Positions 42,431-50,721 of a stretch of DNA of 64,000 bases are shown here, piece by piece. The notes beneath the pieces were generated by a model. That model worked only from the letters and a program-made list of their open reading frames with translations. It was not told the DNA's origin and did not search any database. Numbering within the stretch: position 1 is the stretch's first letter; the number at the start of each line of letters is the position of its first letter. The DNA comes from Bacteroidota bacterium (GTDB lineage: Bacteria > Bacteroidota > Bacteroidia > Chitinophagales > Chitinophagaceae), in the NCBI GenBank assembly GCA_016183765.1, contig JACPEA010000002.1, forward strand, positions 361,832 to 425,831, written 5' to 3'. The translations under genes and the position numbers were made by a program.

Positions 42431-43585
42431 TTATTCCGGTAGGTTTCGCAAAAAGAAATCGCGGATATTACCGCCCATGATCTTTTCAATGGCCGGCCTG
42501 TCGAAGCCCAGCTTTACCAGTTCCGTAACGATCAGCGGTGTGCCGGTCACATCAAAATGCATTTCAAAAGCGCCATCCCAGTCGGAACCGAGCGCCACTT
42601 TATCTACCCCGATCCTGTCGGCCACATATTTGATGGTACGGGCCGTGGCTGCAGCATCTTTACCACAGACAGCAGTCTCCCATAATCCTACGCCAATCAG
42701 TCCGCCACGTTTTCCGATCTCATCTATCTGCGCATCCGATAAATTGCGCTGGTTATCGCACAGTGCCCTTACGCCGGTATGCGATACCAGCAATGGACCG
42801 GTATGGTACCTGAACACATCGCTGATGGTGGCTTGCGAGCTGTGGGCCAGATCAATGGTGATGTGCAGGCTGTCCATCTTTTTCACCAGTTCAATACCTT
42901 TAGCAGTAAGGCCGGTTTTCTGCATCCCATGCGCTGATCCGGCCCATTCGTTATCAAAGAAATGGGCCAGGCCAATATACCGTACGCCTGCTTTGTAAAA
43001 AACGTCCAGGTTGTTGAGGTCATTCTCCAGCGGTTGCGCACCTTCCAGTCCCAGCATGCCAGCCGTTAGTTTGTGATTAGCGGCCCTGTCGGAAATGAAT
43101 TGGGCCAGTTCTCTTTTATTTGTAACCACCCGAAAACTTCCCTGTGAGTTTTTAGCCAGCCGGTCCAGGTCATGACACTGGCGCAAAGCCCTTGTTTTGA
43201 TGCTGAACCAGTTACCCGGTGTTTGCAATTGTGCAAAATTGAGCAGGCCGATCTGGTCTGAGTTGGATGGATTCTGTTCAATATTGATACCCACCGGCAC
43301 TTTACTCACAATGGTAAATACCTGTAAAGCCATATTGGCCTGCTGCATGCGGGGTAGGTCTACATGACCATATTCATGAAACCGGGTCAGGTCGCGGTTC
43401 CATAACAGGGCATCGCAATGCAGGTCGGCAATAAAGGGAATCGAATCGTACCAGTTTTGTTTGGGGAAGGGCCCGGCAAGGGTCACTTTGTTTTTTGAGC
43501 GGTCAATATAGGATGGACCATAGATAAAGAACAATGCAACAAAAATGACCAGCAGGATGACCAGCGTACGAAGGATTTTTTTCAT
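42431..43585 (-). CDS. Membrane-anchored M19 dipeptidase
   Basis: Zinc dipeptidase of the renal dipeptidase family (M19), 384 residues. A short N-terminal membrane anchor (residues 6-24) puts it on the periplasmic face. Zinc ligands are recognisable: the HxD pair in IADLHCDALLW, and the later His residues in DLAHSSQATISD and LVSHTGVRALC; KVALGSDWDGAFE is the conserved C-terminal motif. It hydrolyses dipeptides, often with D-residues at the C-terminal side; the exact substrate is not evident. It ends 9 bp from the IclR gene stop. Confidence 0.94.
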   Translation of the reverse strand: MKKILRTLVILLVIFVALFFIYGPSYIDRSKNKVTLAGPFPKQNWYDSIPFIADLHCDALLWNRDLTRFHEYGHVDLPRMQQANMALQVFTIVSKVPVGINIEQNPSNSDQIGLLNFAQLQTPGNWFSIKTRALRQCHDLDRLAKNSQGSFRVVTNKRELAQFISDRAANHKLTAGMLGLEGAQPLENDLNNLDVFYKAGVRYIGLAHFFDNEWAGSAHGMQKTGLTAKGIELVKKMDSLHITIDLAHSSQATISDVFRYHTGPLLVSHTGVRALCDNQRNLSDAQIDEIGKRGGLIGVGLWETAVCGKDAAATARTIKYVADRIGVDKVALGSDWDGAFEMHFDVTGTPLIVTELVKLGFDRPAIEKIMGGNIRDFFLRNLPE

Positions 43586-43704
43586 GGCAGATGTGTTAGG
43601 AGATGGGTAAGTTATGAAAAGCCCCTGTATTGGCTAACAAGATGTTTTTGACAAAATCCATTCTTTTTTTGGTAGATCAACCGCCACGCTATTATTTTGC
43701 ACCC

Positions 43705-43792
<88 letters not shown>

Positions 43793-43816
43793 GATAACAT
43801 ATCAAAAGGTATCAAA

Positions 43817-43850
43817 GGCTCGTAAAATGTTGATTTTACGGGCCTTTTTT
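43817..43850 (+). terminator. Terminator behind tRNA-Ser
   Basis: 12-bp stem, ggctcgtaaaat/attttacgggcc with one T-G pair and a 4-base loop, followed by a run of six T. Confidence 0.88.
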
Positions 43851-44019
43851 CATTTTTCCCCTCCAAAGGACAACAAAGAAAACCAAACTGTAAGTGTCTT
43901 ATTCGGTTACCCAAAACAATTCAGGAACTTGGATAACCGAATTCTCAGGAAATGCAAGCCAGTAGCACAATTGGCGGAATTAAACCAGGCATTTGCGGTG
44001 CGGATGAATATGTGAAGTT

Positions 44020-44424
44020 TTAAAATGGAGGTTTAATATGGGCGCTGATGTCGCGTAGGCTGGTGCCAGGGCCATACAGACCAATGATTTTGTCTTCCAG
44101 GCTGGCAGCCATGATCGTCTCTCGCTTCTTCACGATCTCGGGTTCAAAACTGCCCAACCGGTCGCGTGGCGTATTGATCTCGATACTGCCGGCTGGGGTC
44201 TTCAGCAACTTACTACCCTTGCCATTTTTGCGATTACCTTGTTGACGTTCATCTTCATCCAGATGACCTTCCAACTCGCCCTCAAGCATAGAATTGATCA
44301 ACTCTTCCAGCAGGGGGGCAAGGGCTCTTCCTTTACTGAACAATGATTTACCCGTTCGGAACTGCTCTTTCAGCTTTTGTTTCATTACCTCGTAATCGAG
44401 GCTTCCAGGATTGTTGTTTTCCAT
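44020..44424 (-). pseudogene. IS256-family transposase, N-terminal fragment
   Basis: 134 residues of a mutator-type (IS256) transposase that is normally about 400 long. The recognisable part includes LLEELINSMLEGELEGHLD, NRKNGKGSKLLKTPAGSIEINTPRDRLGSFEPEIVKKRE and the helix IIGLYGPGTSLRDISAHI. The frame then breaks off near 44040 into KPPF and a stop. The first catalytic Asp and everything after it are gone, so it cannot transpose. One end of the element (44441-44475) is still present upstream. Confidence 0.9.
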
Positions 44425-44475
44425 TTTCTGTGTTTTAAAGTTAAGGACTTAACTCTTGACACAGTTCATTTTACA
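44425..44475. mobile_element. Remaining end of the IS256-family element
   Basis: The region between the transposase ATG and about 44475 contains a terminal sequence starting gtgtaaaatgaactgtgtca on the minus strand, which has the look of an IS256-type inverted-repeat end. The opposite end was not found, consistent with truncation. Confidence 0.55.
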
Positions 44476-44574
44476 CTCTCGGACCTCACCCGGATTCTTG
44501 ACCATGGGCTGACCGCCGGGCAAATGATCGAAAAACTTGATGGGTATGAGTTTACTTCCTCTGTCCCTGAGTAA
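44476..44574 (+). pseudogene. C-terminal remnant of an unidentified gene
   Basis: Directly behind the IS end an open frame continues for about 32 codons to a stop at 44574 (LSDLTRILDHGLTAGQMIEK and following). It looks like the amphipathic C-terminus of a real protein that the element interrupted. I cannot name the family. Confidence 0.4.
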
Positions 44575-44620
44575 AAGTGTTTCCGGTTAAATATTTGAAG
44601 CCCGTGATCTCGGGGTATGG

Positions 44621-46630
44621 TTATTTCATTTCAACATATGCATTGCCATTCCATACTATTTTCTTTTCCCAATGAGCAACTCCATTACAAGCTGTACAGG
44701 TTTTTGAAATCCTTTCTATTTTAACCTTACCGGAACTATAGTGTCCTTCTGTTGTTTCGGTTTTTGTGACGGATGGTGTTATCGTACGTGTACCTTTATA
44801 GCTATTGGTTTTAGGATCCCATTTTGTTTCATAATTACTTTTGCCGGCTGTAGTGATAGTAGTGGTTTTCCCGGGAACCCATTCGCCTTTTTCAGTGTAC
44901 ATGCTATCCGCTTTGATTTTTCCATGACCTTTGCATTTCGGGCATTTTTTCATAAGTGTTACTGCATCATTCGTAATATTTTCTGTCATCCACCAATCTC
45001 CGTCGAACATAAATTCATAATCGTTAAAATCTTTGCTGATCCGATAACCTGAAGCAAATGGATGAAGTGTTGTGTTACGGTCAAAAAGATATAATCCGTA
45101 TTGTCCTTTTTCCTGCGTGATGCCAAAGAGATTCCCAACCCCCACATTGTAAAAAATTACTACAGATTGAACAAGCGATTTGTTTGCAGTAAAGCTGCGA
45201 TAGACATTGTATTGATATTCATAGATCATGGCTACCGATGGAGTAAACCCGATAAGAATATCTGCGGTCTCCTTTATAGAATCATATTCAACAGACACAG
45301 GTTTACCATTTAATTCAATGATGGACCATTTTCCGTTGTTCTTTTTCCCATAGCGCAGGTTTTTATCACCTTTTGTAGTAACAAACGCATTCGGGTCTTT
45401 AGGAACAAAAGCGACATCTCCTTTTGCAGTAAGCCTATAGTCTTTCCCACCTTCTTTCACTTTAGCTTCACCGAGTTTAAAATCGTCAGCTTCATCGTAT
45501 TGAAGAGGAAATACGAGTGCTCCCTTTGAATTAATATACCCGAATTTTCCCCCTGATTTAACTCTTGCAAGCCCAGATGAAAAAGCAAACATTTCATCAT
45601 AGATAAAAGGGATTAACTGATTGCCGGCTGTATCGAGAAAGCCATATTTCTCATCAAATTTGCATAGGTATCCTTCTGTTGTTTTCTCGATGCTATACCG
45701 GCCTTGGGAGCTTAGGAGCTTGCCAGAAATATCATATAAATTTTGATCTTCTTTTGCATAAGAATTATAAGCATATATCCATTTATTATGTAATCTGCCA
45801 ACTTTATCGAATTCACCCTGCAAGATTTCTTTTCCCGAGGCATTTAAAAAATTGCCTATCGGATGTCCAAATTTATCACGCAGGGTCACAAAAGCTAAGC
45901 CTTGTTCGAATTTTTCAATACTGGTATATTTTATCGGAGTTATTTCTTTTCCTGTTTTGTCGATCATGCCATGGAGCGTTGTGCTGGCAAGATCATGCTG
46001 ATCAATAGATACTTCTGCCATATCGTTATTAAATCCGTAAGTCAGGTTGTATGTACAGGGTATTACTTCGGAACCATTGATGTCGATATACCCGTAAAGG
46101 CCGTTTTCATTTTCGACGGCGGCCAATCCATCCGCAAAAAAACTTACGGTTTTATAATTGTGTGGGATTTTTGTTTCCTTGCCGACGGTATCCACAAGCC
46201 ACCATTTTTTTTTGAGTTTGACAGCAACCCGATCGCTTCCAAACATACCAGCCGATGCGTCATATTTTATCGGAACAACAACCTCGCCCTTTTTATTAAT
46301 AAATCCATATTTGTCATTTTGTTTTACTGATGCGAAACCCTCATTAAAATCACTAACCTGCTGGTAAACTAAGGGGATTGCCACATTACCTTTTTCATCA
46401 AGAAATCCCCATTTATAGCGGTAAGCTTCATTTTCTTTTTCATAAACAGCGATAGCTACCATTCCCTCCCTATACTTGCCTGCATCGTCATATTTGTAAT
46501 TTATCTCCTTGCCTGTATTGTCTTTCCATCCATATTTGCGCAAGGAGCTATTCCAAACCATTGAAAATTCTTGTGCAAAAAGCTGGTTGGAAATAATTAA
46601 AAGAAAAAAGCTAAGAATGAACGTCTTCAT
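44621..46630 (-). CDS. Exported WG-repeat protein with a zinc-ribbon-like tail
   Basis: Length 669 residues with a signal peptide ending LFAQ. About ten WG/KWG-type repeats of 40-50 residues fill residues 25-470, each with an aromatic-Gly pair and a following D-x-x-G-K/N turn, for example KWGFLDEKGNVAIPLVYQQV and YGFINKKGEVVVPIKYD. WG repeats form beta-propeller-like binding platforms of unknown ligand. The C-terminal 110 residues are different: two CxxC pairs, CPKCKGHGKI and CTACNGVAHW, spaced like a DnaJ-type zinc ribbon, separated by a Thr/Lys-rich stretch. The gene is AT-rich and sits in the decayed tRNA-Ser island; it is itself intact. Confidence 0.87.
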   Translation of the reverse strand: MKTFILSFFLLIISNQLFAQEFSMVWNSSLRKYGWKDNTGKEINYKYDDAGKYREGMVAIAVYEKENEAYRYKWGFLDEKGNVAIPLVYQQVSDFNEGFASVKQNDKYGFINKKGEVVVPIKYDASAGMFGSDRVAVKLKKKWWLVDTVGKETKIPHNYKTVSFFADGLAAVENENGLYGYIDINGSEVIPCTYNLTYGFNNDMAEVSIDQHDLASTTLHGMIDKTGKEITPIKYTSIEKFEQGLAFVTLRDKFGHPIGNFLNASGKEILQGEFDKVGRLHNKWIYAYNSYAKEDQNLYDISGKLLSSQGRYSIEKTTEGYLCKFDEKYGFLDTAGNQLIPFIYDEMFAFSSGLARVKSGGKFGYINSKGALVFPLQYDEADDFKLGEAKVKEGGKDYRLTAKGDVAFVPKDPNAFVTTKGDKNLRYGKKNNGKWSIIELNGKPVSVEYDSIKETADILIGFTPSVAMIYEYQYNVYRSFTANKSLVQSVVIFYNVGVGNLFGITQEKGQYGLYLFDRNTTLHPFASGYRISKDFNDYEFMFDGDWWMTENITNDAVTLMKKCPKCKGHGKIKADSMYTEKGEWVPGKTTTITTAGKSNYETKWDPKTNSYKGTRTITPSVTKTETTEGHYSSGKVKIERISKTCTACNGVAHWEKKIVWNGNAYVEMK

Positions 46631-46651
46631 GTTTCAATTTTATTACCGGAA

Positions 46652-46659
46652 TAAAGATA
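46652..46659 (-). promoter_or_regulatory. Putative -7 box of the WG-repeat gene
   Basis: TATCTTTA on the minus strand, one base off TAnnTTTG, 21 bases before the ATG at 46630. Confidence 0.45.
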
Positions 46660-46686
46660 TATAAAAGTCTACAGTATGAGAAGATA

Positions 46687-46698
46687 CTCTCTCTCCGC
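46687..46698. repeat. Second copy of the tRNA-end 12-mer
   Basis: ctctctctccgc, identical to the tRNA-Ser 3' end at 43779-43790. Together they bracket the IS fragment and the WG-repeat gene. Confidence 0.35.
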
Positions 46699-46733
46699 TT
46701 TTATCAGTTAATTTTGATAAACCTTATACAAGG

Positions 46734-46766
46734 AAAGCCTGCAAATCAAAGAGTTGCAGGCTTTTT
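46734..46766 (+). terminator. Terminator-like hairpin
   Basis: Perfect 11-bp arms aaagcctgcaa/ttgcaggcttt (46734-46744 and 46754-46764) followed by a T-rich tract. No intact rightward gene precedes it, so it may be left over from a lost gene. Confidence 0.75.
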
Positions 46767-46842
46767 CTTTTTTATCCTGCCTCTATTTTACCCCAGTTTT
46801 CAGTGATTGCGCAAGGAGTGATTTTTTGTGGAAGGGCTATAG

Positions 46843-47074
46843 ACAAAACTCTACCTGAAGGAGATATCGGACTTACAGGGTATATCAAAGACACTTACCT
46901 GCTATATAGCCAGGCATACGTTTGTCATCACCGTATCGCTGAATAATGGTTCCCATTGAAACGGTTTCCAGGATGTCCGGATACCGAAACCTGGAAAATA
47001 CACAGCATTATGTACGGATTCTGGATGTGAAAATTGGAGAGGATATGAAGCTATTCCACACCAAATCTCAGTAA
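46843..47074 (+). pseudogene. Tyrosine recombinase (integrase), C-terminal remnant with frameshift
   Basis: Reading from 46843, the frame gives LYLKEISDLQGISKTL and YIARHTFVITVSLNN, then after a 2-base loss near 46948 the frame shifts to VPIETVSRMSGYRNLENTQ and HYVRILDVKIGEDMK, ending at the TAA 47072-47074. This is the C-terminal end of a Bacteroidota phage-type integrase: the HxxR box survives in altered form as YIARHTF (its first His now Tyr), and the nucleophilic Tyr survives in NTQHYVRI. The N-terminal two thirds are missing. It is dead, but shows that an integrative element once occupied this place. Confidence 0.85.
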
Positions 47075-47127
47075 TTATCGAAGAATCATTTTGTAAAATA
47101 TTGAAAAACAAATCGAAATTTACTTAG

Positions 47128-47439
47128 ATGGAAACAGGAAGTATAGTTATTTATCAGGCTGGTGACGGCCATACTTCAATCGAAGTGAAGCTTGAACAGG
47201 ATACTGTTTGGCTTAATCAATATCAACTGGCTGAACTTTTTGCTACTGATAGAACGTCTATTGTAAAACACATTAAAAATATTTATAAATCAAAAGAGTT
47301 GTCTGAAAAAGGAACTTGTGCAAAAATTGCACAAGTTCGACTTGAAGGTAATAGGAGGATTAAGCGTGATATTGAGCATTACAACTTGGATTTGATTATA
47401 TCAGTCGGTTATCGTATCATCAACGTTACCCTTAACTGA
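47128..47439 (+). pseudogene. RhuM-family protein, 5' fragment
   Basis: 103 codons matching the N-terminal part of RhuM ('virulence RhuM family') proteins, normally about 330 residues: IVIYQAGDGHTSIEVKLEQD, TVWLNQYQLAELFATDRTSI, VKHIKNIYKSKEL and HYNLDLIISVGYR. The homology stops after GYR (codon ending at 47415) and eight foreign codons run to a stop. The lost part carries the rest of the family domain. RhuM genes are typical passengers of genomic islands; their biochemical role is not known. Confidence 0.85.
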
Positions 47440-47586
47440 TAGAATGATCGTCGTGGTCTGGCTTTTACTGGTTTTGATAAGAAATGCCGTATCCCTTGAT
47501 GCATCCACAACCGTCAGTGTACCCTTCCCATCAGAGCATCCGATAAAACAAATAGCCAAAGCGAGAAGAACAATCAGGCATTTCAT
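47401..47586 (-). pseudogene. Small lipoprotein gene, 3'-truncated
   Basis: Starts at the ATG 47586 with a good lipoprotein signal (MKCLIVLLALAICFIGC, lipobox FIGC) and reads SDGKGTLTVVDASRDTAFLI and TTTIILSVKGNVDDT before running into three codons (ITD) and a stop derived from the opposing RhuM fragment. The junction is at about 47415. The mature part resembles the start of a beta-sandwich surface protein whose remainder is lost. I cannot name the family. Confidence 0.6.
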
Positions 47587-47709
47587 GCTATTAGTTTTAC
47601 AGATTTGCATCAAAGTATTTAGAAGATCCATCGTTTGTAACAGGAAGTCCGGTTGTTCAGCTTCCTACTATATATCCTTCTAGGTTAAATTAGTAAAACC
47701 TGAGACGGT

Positions 47710-49821
47710 CTATTTCTCAACTTTCTCTTCCAGTTTTTCCACTGTTATCAGATCGGCCAGATCCACATTCATCGGTAAAACGCCGATCTGTACAATGGCC
47801 CGTTTACCCCGGATCTCTTTCACTTCCCCTACCTGGTAGTTCTTTTTCAGTTTCACCAGCGAGCCAACCGTGATGTTCTGGTTCAGTTCCTTGTATTTCT
47901 GATCCACTTTTTTGGCCAGTTTATTGACCACGATCTCATCCTTGCGTTTGAAAAGCAGGTTTTGCAGGTTCCTGACCACCTGGTTCTTGTCTTCCGATTT
48001 TTTCCAGTCCAGTACGATCTGCTTCAGTTTACGTTCCATGTCTTTCAGGTACGCCAGCCTGTCTTCTGCTATCCGGTTCTGTTGTTTCAGCAGCTCTACC
48101 TGCTGGCGGTGACGTTCCTTGTTCATCACCTGTTCCATTTCTTTCTTCAGTTTCTCGTTCTCTTTTACCAGCCGGGCCAGTTCCTTTTTCTCTTGCTGCA
48201 GTTGCTGCAGGTCCTGCTCGGTGCTGTTCAGCAGCCTGTCCAGTTTAAAATGGTCCTCATCCACCAGTTTCCTGGCGCGGTTGATGAGGTGTTGTGGCAG
48301 ACCGATGCGCTCTGCAATGGCAAATGTGTAGGAGCTGCCGGGTTTACCCACGATGAGTTTGTACATGGGTTGCAGGTGTACCTCATCGAACTGCATAGCG
48401 CCATTGATGATGCCCTGGGTATGGTTGGCCATCACTTTCAGGTTCAGGTAATGCGTGGTAACGATACCAAAGGAATGCCTGCGCGACAATTCCTCCATGA
48501 TCACTTCTGCAAATGCTCCTCCCAGGTTAGGATCGCTACCGCTACCCAATTCATCAATGAAGAACAGGGTCTTACCGTTGGCCGTTTCAATGAAATATTT
48601 CATGTGCAGCAGGTGACTGGAATAGGTACTGAGTTCAAATTCCAGGTTCTGCGTATCACCGATATGGATAAAGAGTTGTTTAAAAATGCCCATCTGCGAC
48701 AAAGGGCTTACCGGCACCAGCAAACCGCTCTGCAACATCATCTGGTTCAGGCCAATGGTTTTCATGGTCACGGTCTTACCGCCTGCATTGGGTCCGCTGA
48801 TCACCAGGATCCGGCTTTTGTCGTCGAGGGTCAGTGTGACCGGTATTGTTTTTTTACCGGAAGTTTTGTTGTAGAGGTATAACAGCGGATGATAGGCATC
48901 TATCAGGTGTACATGCGCTTTATCTGCCAGCTCGGGAAACTGGCCGTTCATGTCCAGCGCCAGCCGGGCTTTGGCGTGTATAAAATCGTATTCGCCGGTG
49001 ATCTCCAGGTATTGTTGCAGCAGAGATGCGTATACCGATAACCGTGATGTGAGCTCCCGCAGGATTCGCTGCACTTCGCGACCCTCTTCGTGTTCCAGGG
49101 CAAACACATCGTTGTTGAGTTCGATGGTCTCTTCGGGTTCGATGAATGCGGTCTTGCGACTGTCACTCTCCCCATGCAGGATCCCTTTTACCTGGCGCTT
49201 GTGTTCGGAAAATACCGCCACTACCCTCCTGCCGTTGCTGAAGCTTTCGTCGATATCGGCACTGTATCCGGCTTTGGCCAGTTTGGCCACCACTTTTTCA
49301 AATACCCTTCGCAATTCATTTCTTTTGCGGAACAGGCTTATGCGGATCTTTTGCAGGTCTTCCGAAGCATTGTCCTTTACATTCCCGTTCTCATCCAGGA
49401 TCTCGTCGATCATCTCGATGATCAGCTTCTCGTAGTAACTGCCAGCGATCACTTTCGCCAGTGCCGGAAATGCCTGCCTCCGTTCCGTATCGAACCAGCG
49501 GAAGATATTGCTGATGTTTTCGGCCAGTTTGCGTATCGGCATCCATTGTTCACCGGTCAACAGGGCGCCGGGTATGGACAACAATTTGATATCGCGGGCG
49601 ATATTATGGGTAAAATCATTGGGGAAATACTGTGCCTGCTGCAGAATGAGTTTGTACTCGTGACTTTGTTTGAGTTCTGTCTCGATGTATTCCTTCCTTG
49701 TATGGATCCGCAGGTTTTCGGCCTTTGTTTTGGCGTATTCGGTCCGGGCATGCTCTTTCAGCAAAGCTTTGACCTTGTCGAATTCCAGTTGAGTGAGGGC
49801 CGATTCCGGGTACAGACGCAT
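47710..49821 (-). CDS. MutS2-like DNA-binding ATPase without Smr domain
   Basis: MutS-superfamily ATPase of 703 residues. The N-terminal MutS core/clamp region (1-310) has SNGRRVVAVFSEHKRQVKG and FIEPEETIELNND. The ATPase domain follows: Walker A SGPNAGGKTVTMKTIGL, Walker B KTLFFIDELGSGSDP, and THYLNLK as the later motif. A long coiled coil (about 520-620) comes next and the protein ends in a small KOW-like domain (about 645-690). Bacterial MutS2 is about 780 residues and ends with an Smr nuclease domain, which is absent here. MutS2 proteins act on recombination intermediates or collided ribosomes; without Smr this one should not cleave nucleic acid by that route. Confidence 0.9.
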   Translation of the reverse strand: MRLYPESALTQLEFDKVKALLKEHARTEYAKTKAENLRIHTRKEYIETELKQSHEYKLILQQAQYFPNDFTHNIARDIKLLSIPGALLTGEQWMPIRKLAENISNIFRWFDTERRQAFPALAKVIAGSYYEKLIIEMIDEILDENGNVKDNASEDLQKIRISLFRKRNELRRVFEKVVAKLAKAGYSADIDESFSNGRRVVAVFSEHKRQVKGILHGESDSRKTAFIEPEETIELNNDVFALEHEEGREVQRILRELTSRLSVYASLLQQYLEITGEYDFIHAKARLALDMNGQFPELADKAHVHLIDAYHPLLYLYNKTSGKKTIPVTLTLDDKSRILVISGPNAGGKTVTMKTIGLNQMMLQSGLLVPVSPLSQMGIFKQLFIHIGDTQNLEFELSTYSSHLLHMKYFIETANGKTLFFIDELGSGSDPNLGGAFAEVIMEELSRRHSFGIVTTHYLNLKVMANHTQGIINGAMQFDEVHLQPMYKLIVGKPGSSYTFAIAERIGLPQHLINRARKLVDEDHFKLDRLLNSTEQDLQQLQQEKKELARLVKENEKLKKEMEQVMNKERHRQQVELLKQQNRIAEDRLAYLKDMERKLKQIVLDWKKSEDKNQVVRNLQNLLFKRKDEIVVNKLAKKVDQKYKELNQNITVGSLVKLKKNYQVGEVKEIRGKRAIVQIGVLPMNVDLADLITVEKLEEKVEK

Positions 49822-50026
49822 AGAGATCCTTTCAGTTTTAAGTGCTGCAAAGGTAATGTTGTAGCGGGTATCTCCGTGAAAACCTCTTACTGGCGGTTAC
49901 TTGCTGACCTGAAAGCCATCCCTTACATTTCATAGGGATTGTTAAAACGGGGCCATCTTGTAATTCCTGAACCATTGCGCCGTCCAATTGTTACTGATGT
50001 TTAGTCGTACATTTAAAAAAAGGAAA

Positions 50027-50680
50027 ATGATGCGCACCTGGTTATTCATTTTATGGCTGGTACCCGGCTTCATGGCCTGCGCGCAGCCCAAGACAGATAA
50101 GAAATTGACAACTATGCATAGCCAATCGATCCCCAATGGGGTAAAAACGGATACGGCCACTTTTGGAGAAGGCTGTTTCTGGTGTACCGAAGCTTTTTTT
50201 CAGCGCCTGGAAGGTGTTTACGAAGTGGTCAGTGGTTATGGTGGCGGTTTTGTGGAGAATCCCACCTACGAGCAGGTATGCGATAAAAATACCGGCCATG
50301 TGGAACTGGCCCGCATTGTATACGACCCCGCCAGGATCACCTATGATGAACTGCTCGAAGTGTTCTGGAAAACCCATGATCCCACCACCCGCGATCAGCA
50401 GGGCAATGATATCGGGCCGCAATACCGCAGCGTGATCTACTACCACAACGAAGAACAGCGGAAAAAAGCTGAACAATACAAGGCTGAACTGGACAAAAGC
50501 GGCGCCTGGAGCAGGCCGATCGTTACGGATATTGAACCCTTCAAGAATTTTTACCCGGCCGAAAATTATCACCAGAATTATTATAACAGTAACCAGAACC
50601 AGGGTTATTGCCGTTTCGTGATCGCTCCCAAACTGGAGAAATTTGAGAAAGTGTTCAAGAACAAACTCAAAAAAAATTAG
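50027..50680 (+). CDS. msrA: Exported peptide-methionine (S)-S-oxide reductase, lipoprotein
   Basis: Repairs S-methionine sulfoxide in proteins. 217 residues from the ATG at 50027; upstream in-frame ATGs at 49988 and 49997 only add a basic stretch before the signal. A lipoprotein signal ends at FMAC (Cys18), so it acts in the periplasm or on the outer face, unlike cytoplasmic E. coli MsrA. The catalytic site is GEGCFWC with Cys50; the sequence then follows the family (EVVSGYGGG, HVELARIVYDP, YRSVIYYHNEEQ). No MsrB domain is fused. The electron donor across the membrane is not in the window. Confidence 0.93.
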   Translation: MMRTWLFILWLVPGFMACAQPKTDKKLTTMHSQSIPNGVKTDTATFGEGCFWCTEAFFQRLEGVYEVVSGYGGGFVENPTYEQVCDKNTGHVELARIVYDPARITYDELLEVFWKTHDPTTRDQQGNDIGPQYRSVIYYHNEEQRKKAEQYKAELDKSGAWSRPIVTDIEPFKNFYPAENYHQNYYNSNQNQGYCRFVIAPKLEKFEKVFKNKLKKN

Positions 50681-50721
50681 CAGATGATGGATTTTTGTGT
50701 TGGTCTGACTTACAGCATCCG

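Noticed and set aside
47962..48882. Rightward 306-codon open frame
   Set aside because: Antisense shadow of the MutS2-like gene, very rich in Gln, Leu, Phe and Val with no domain.
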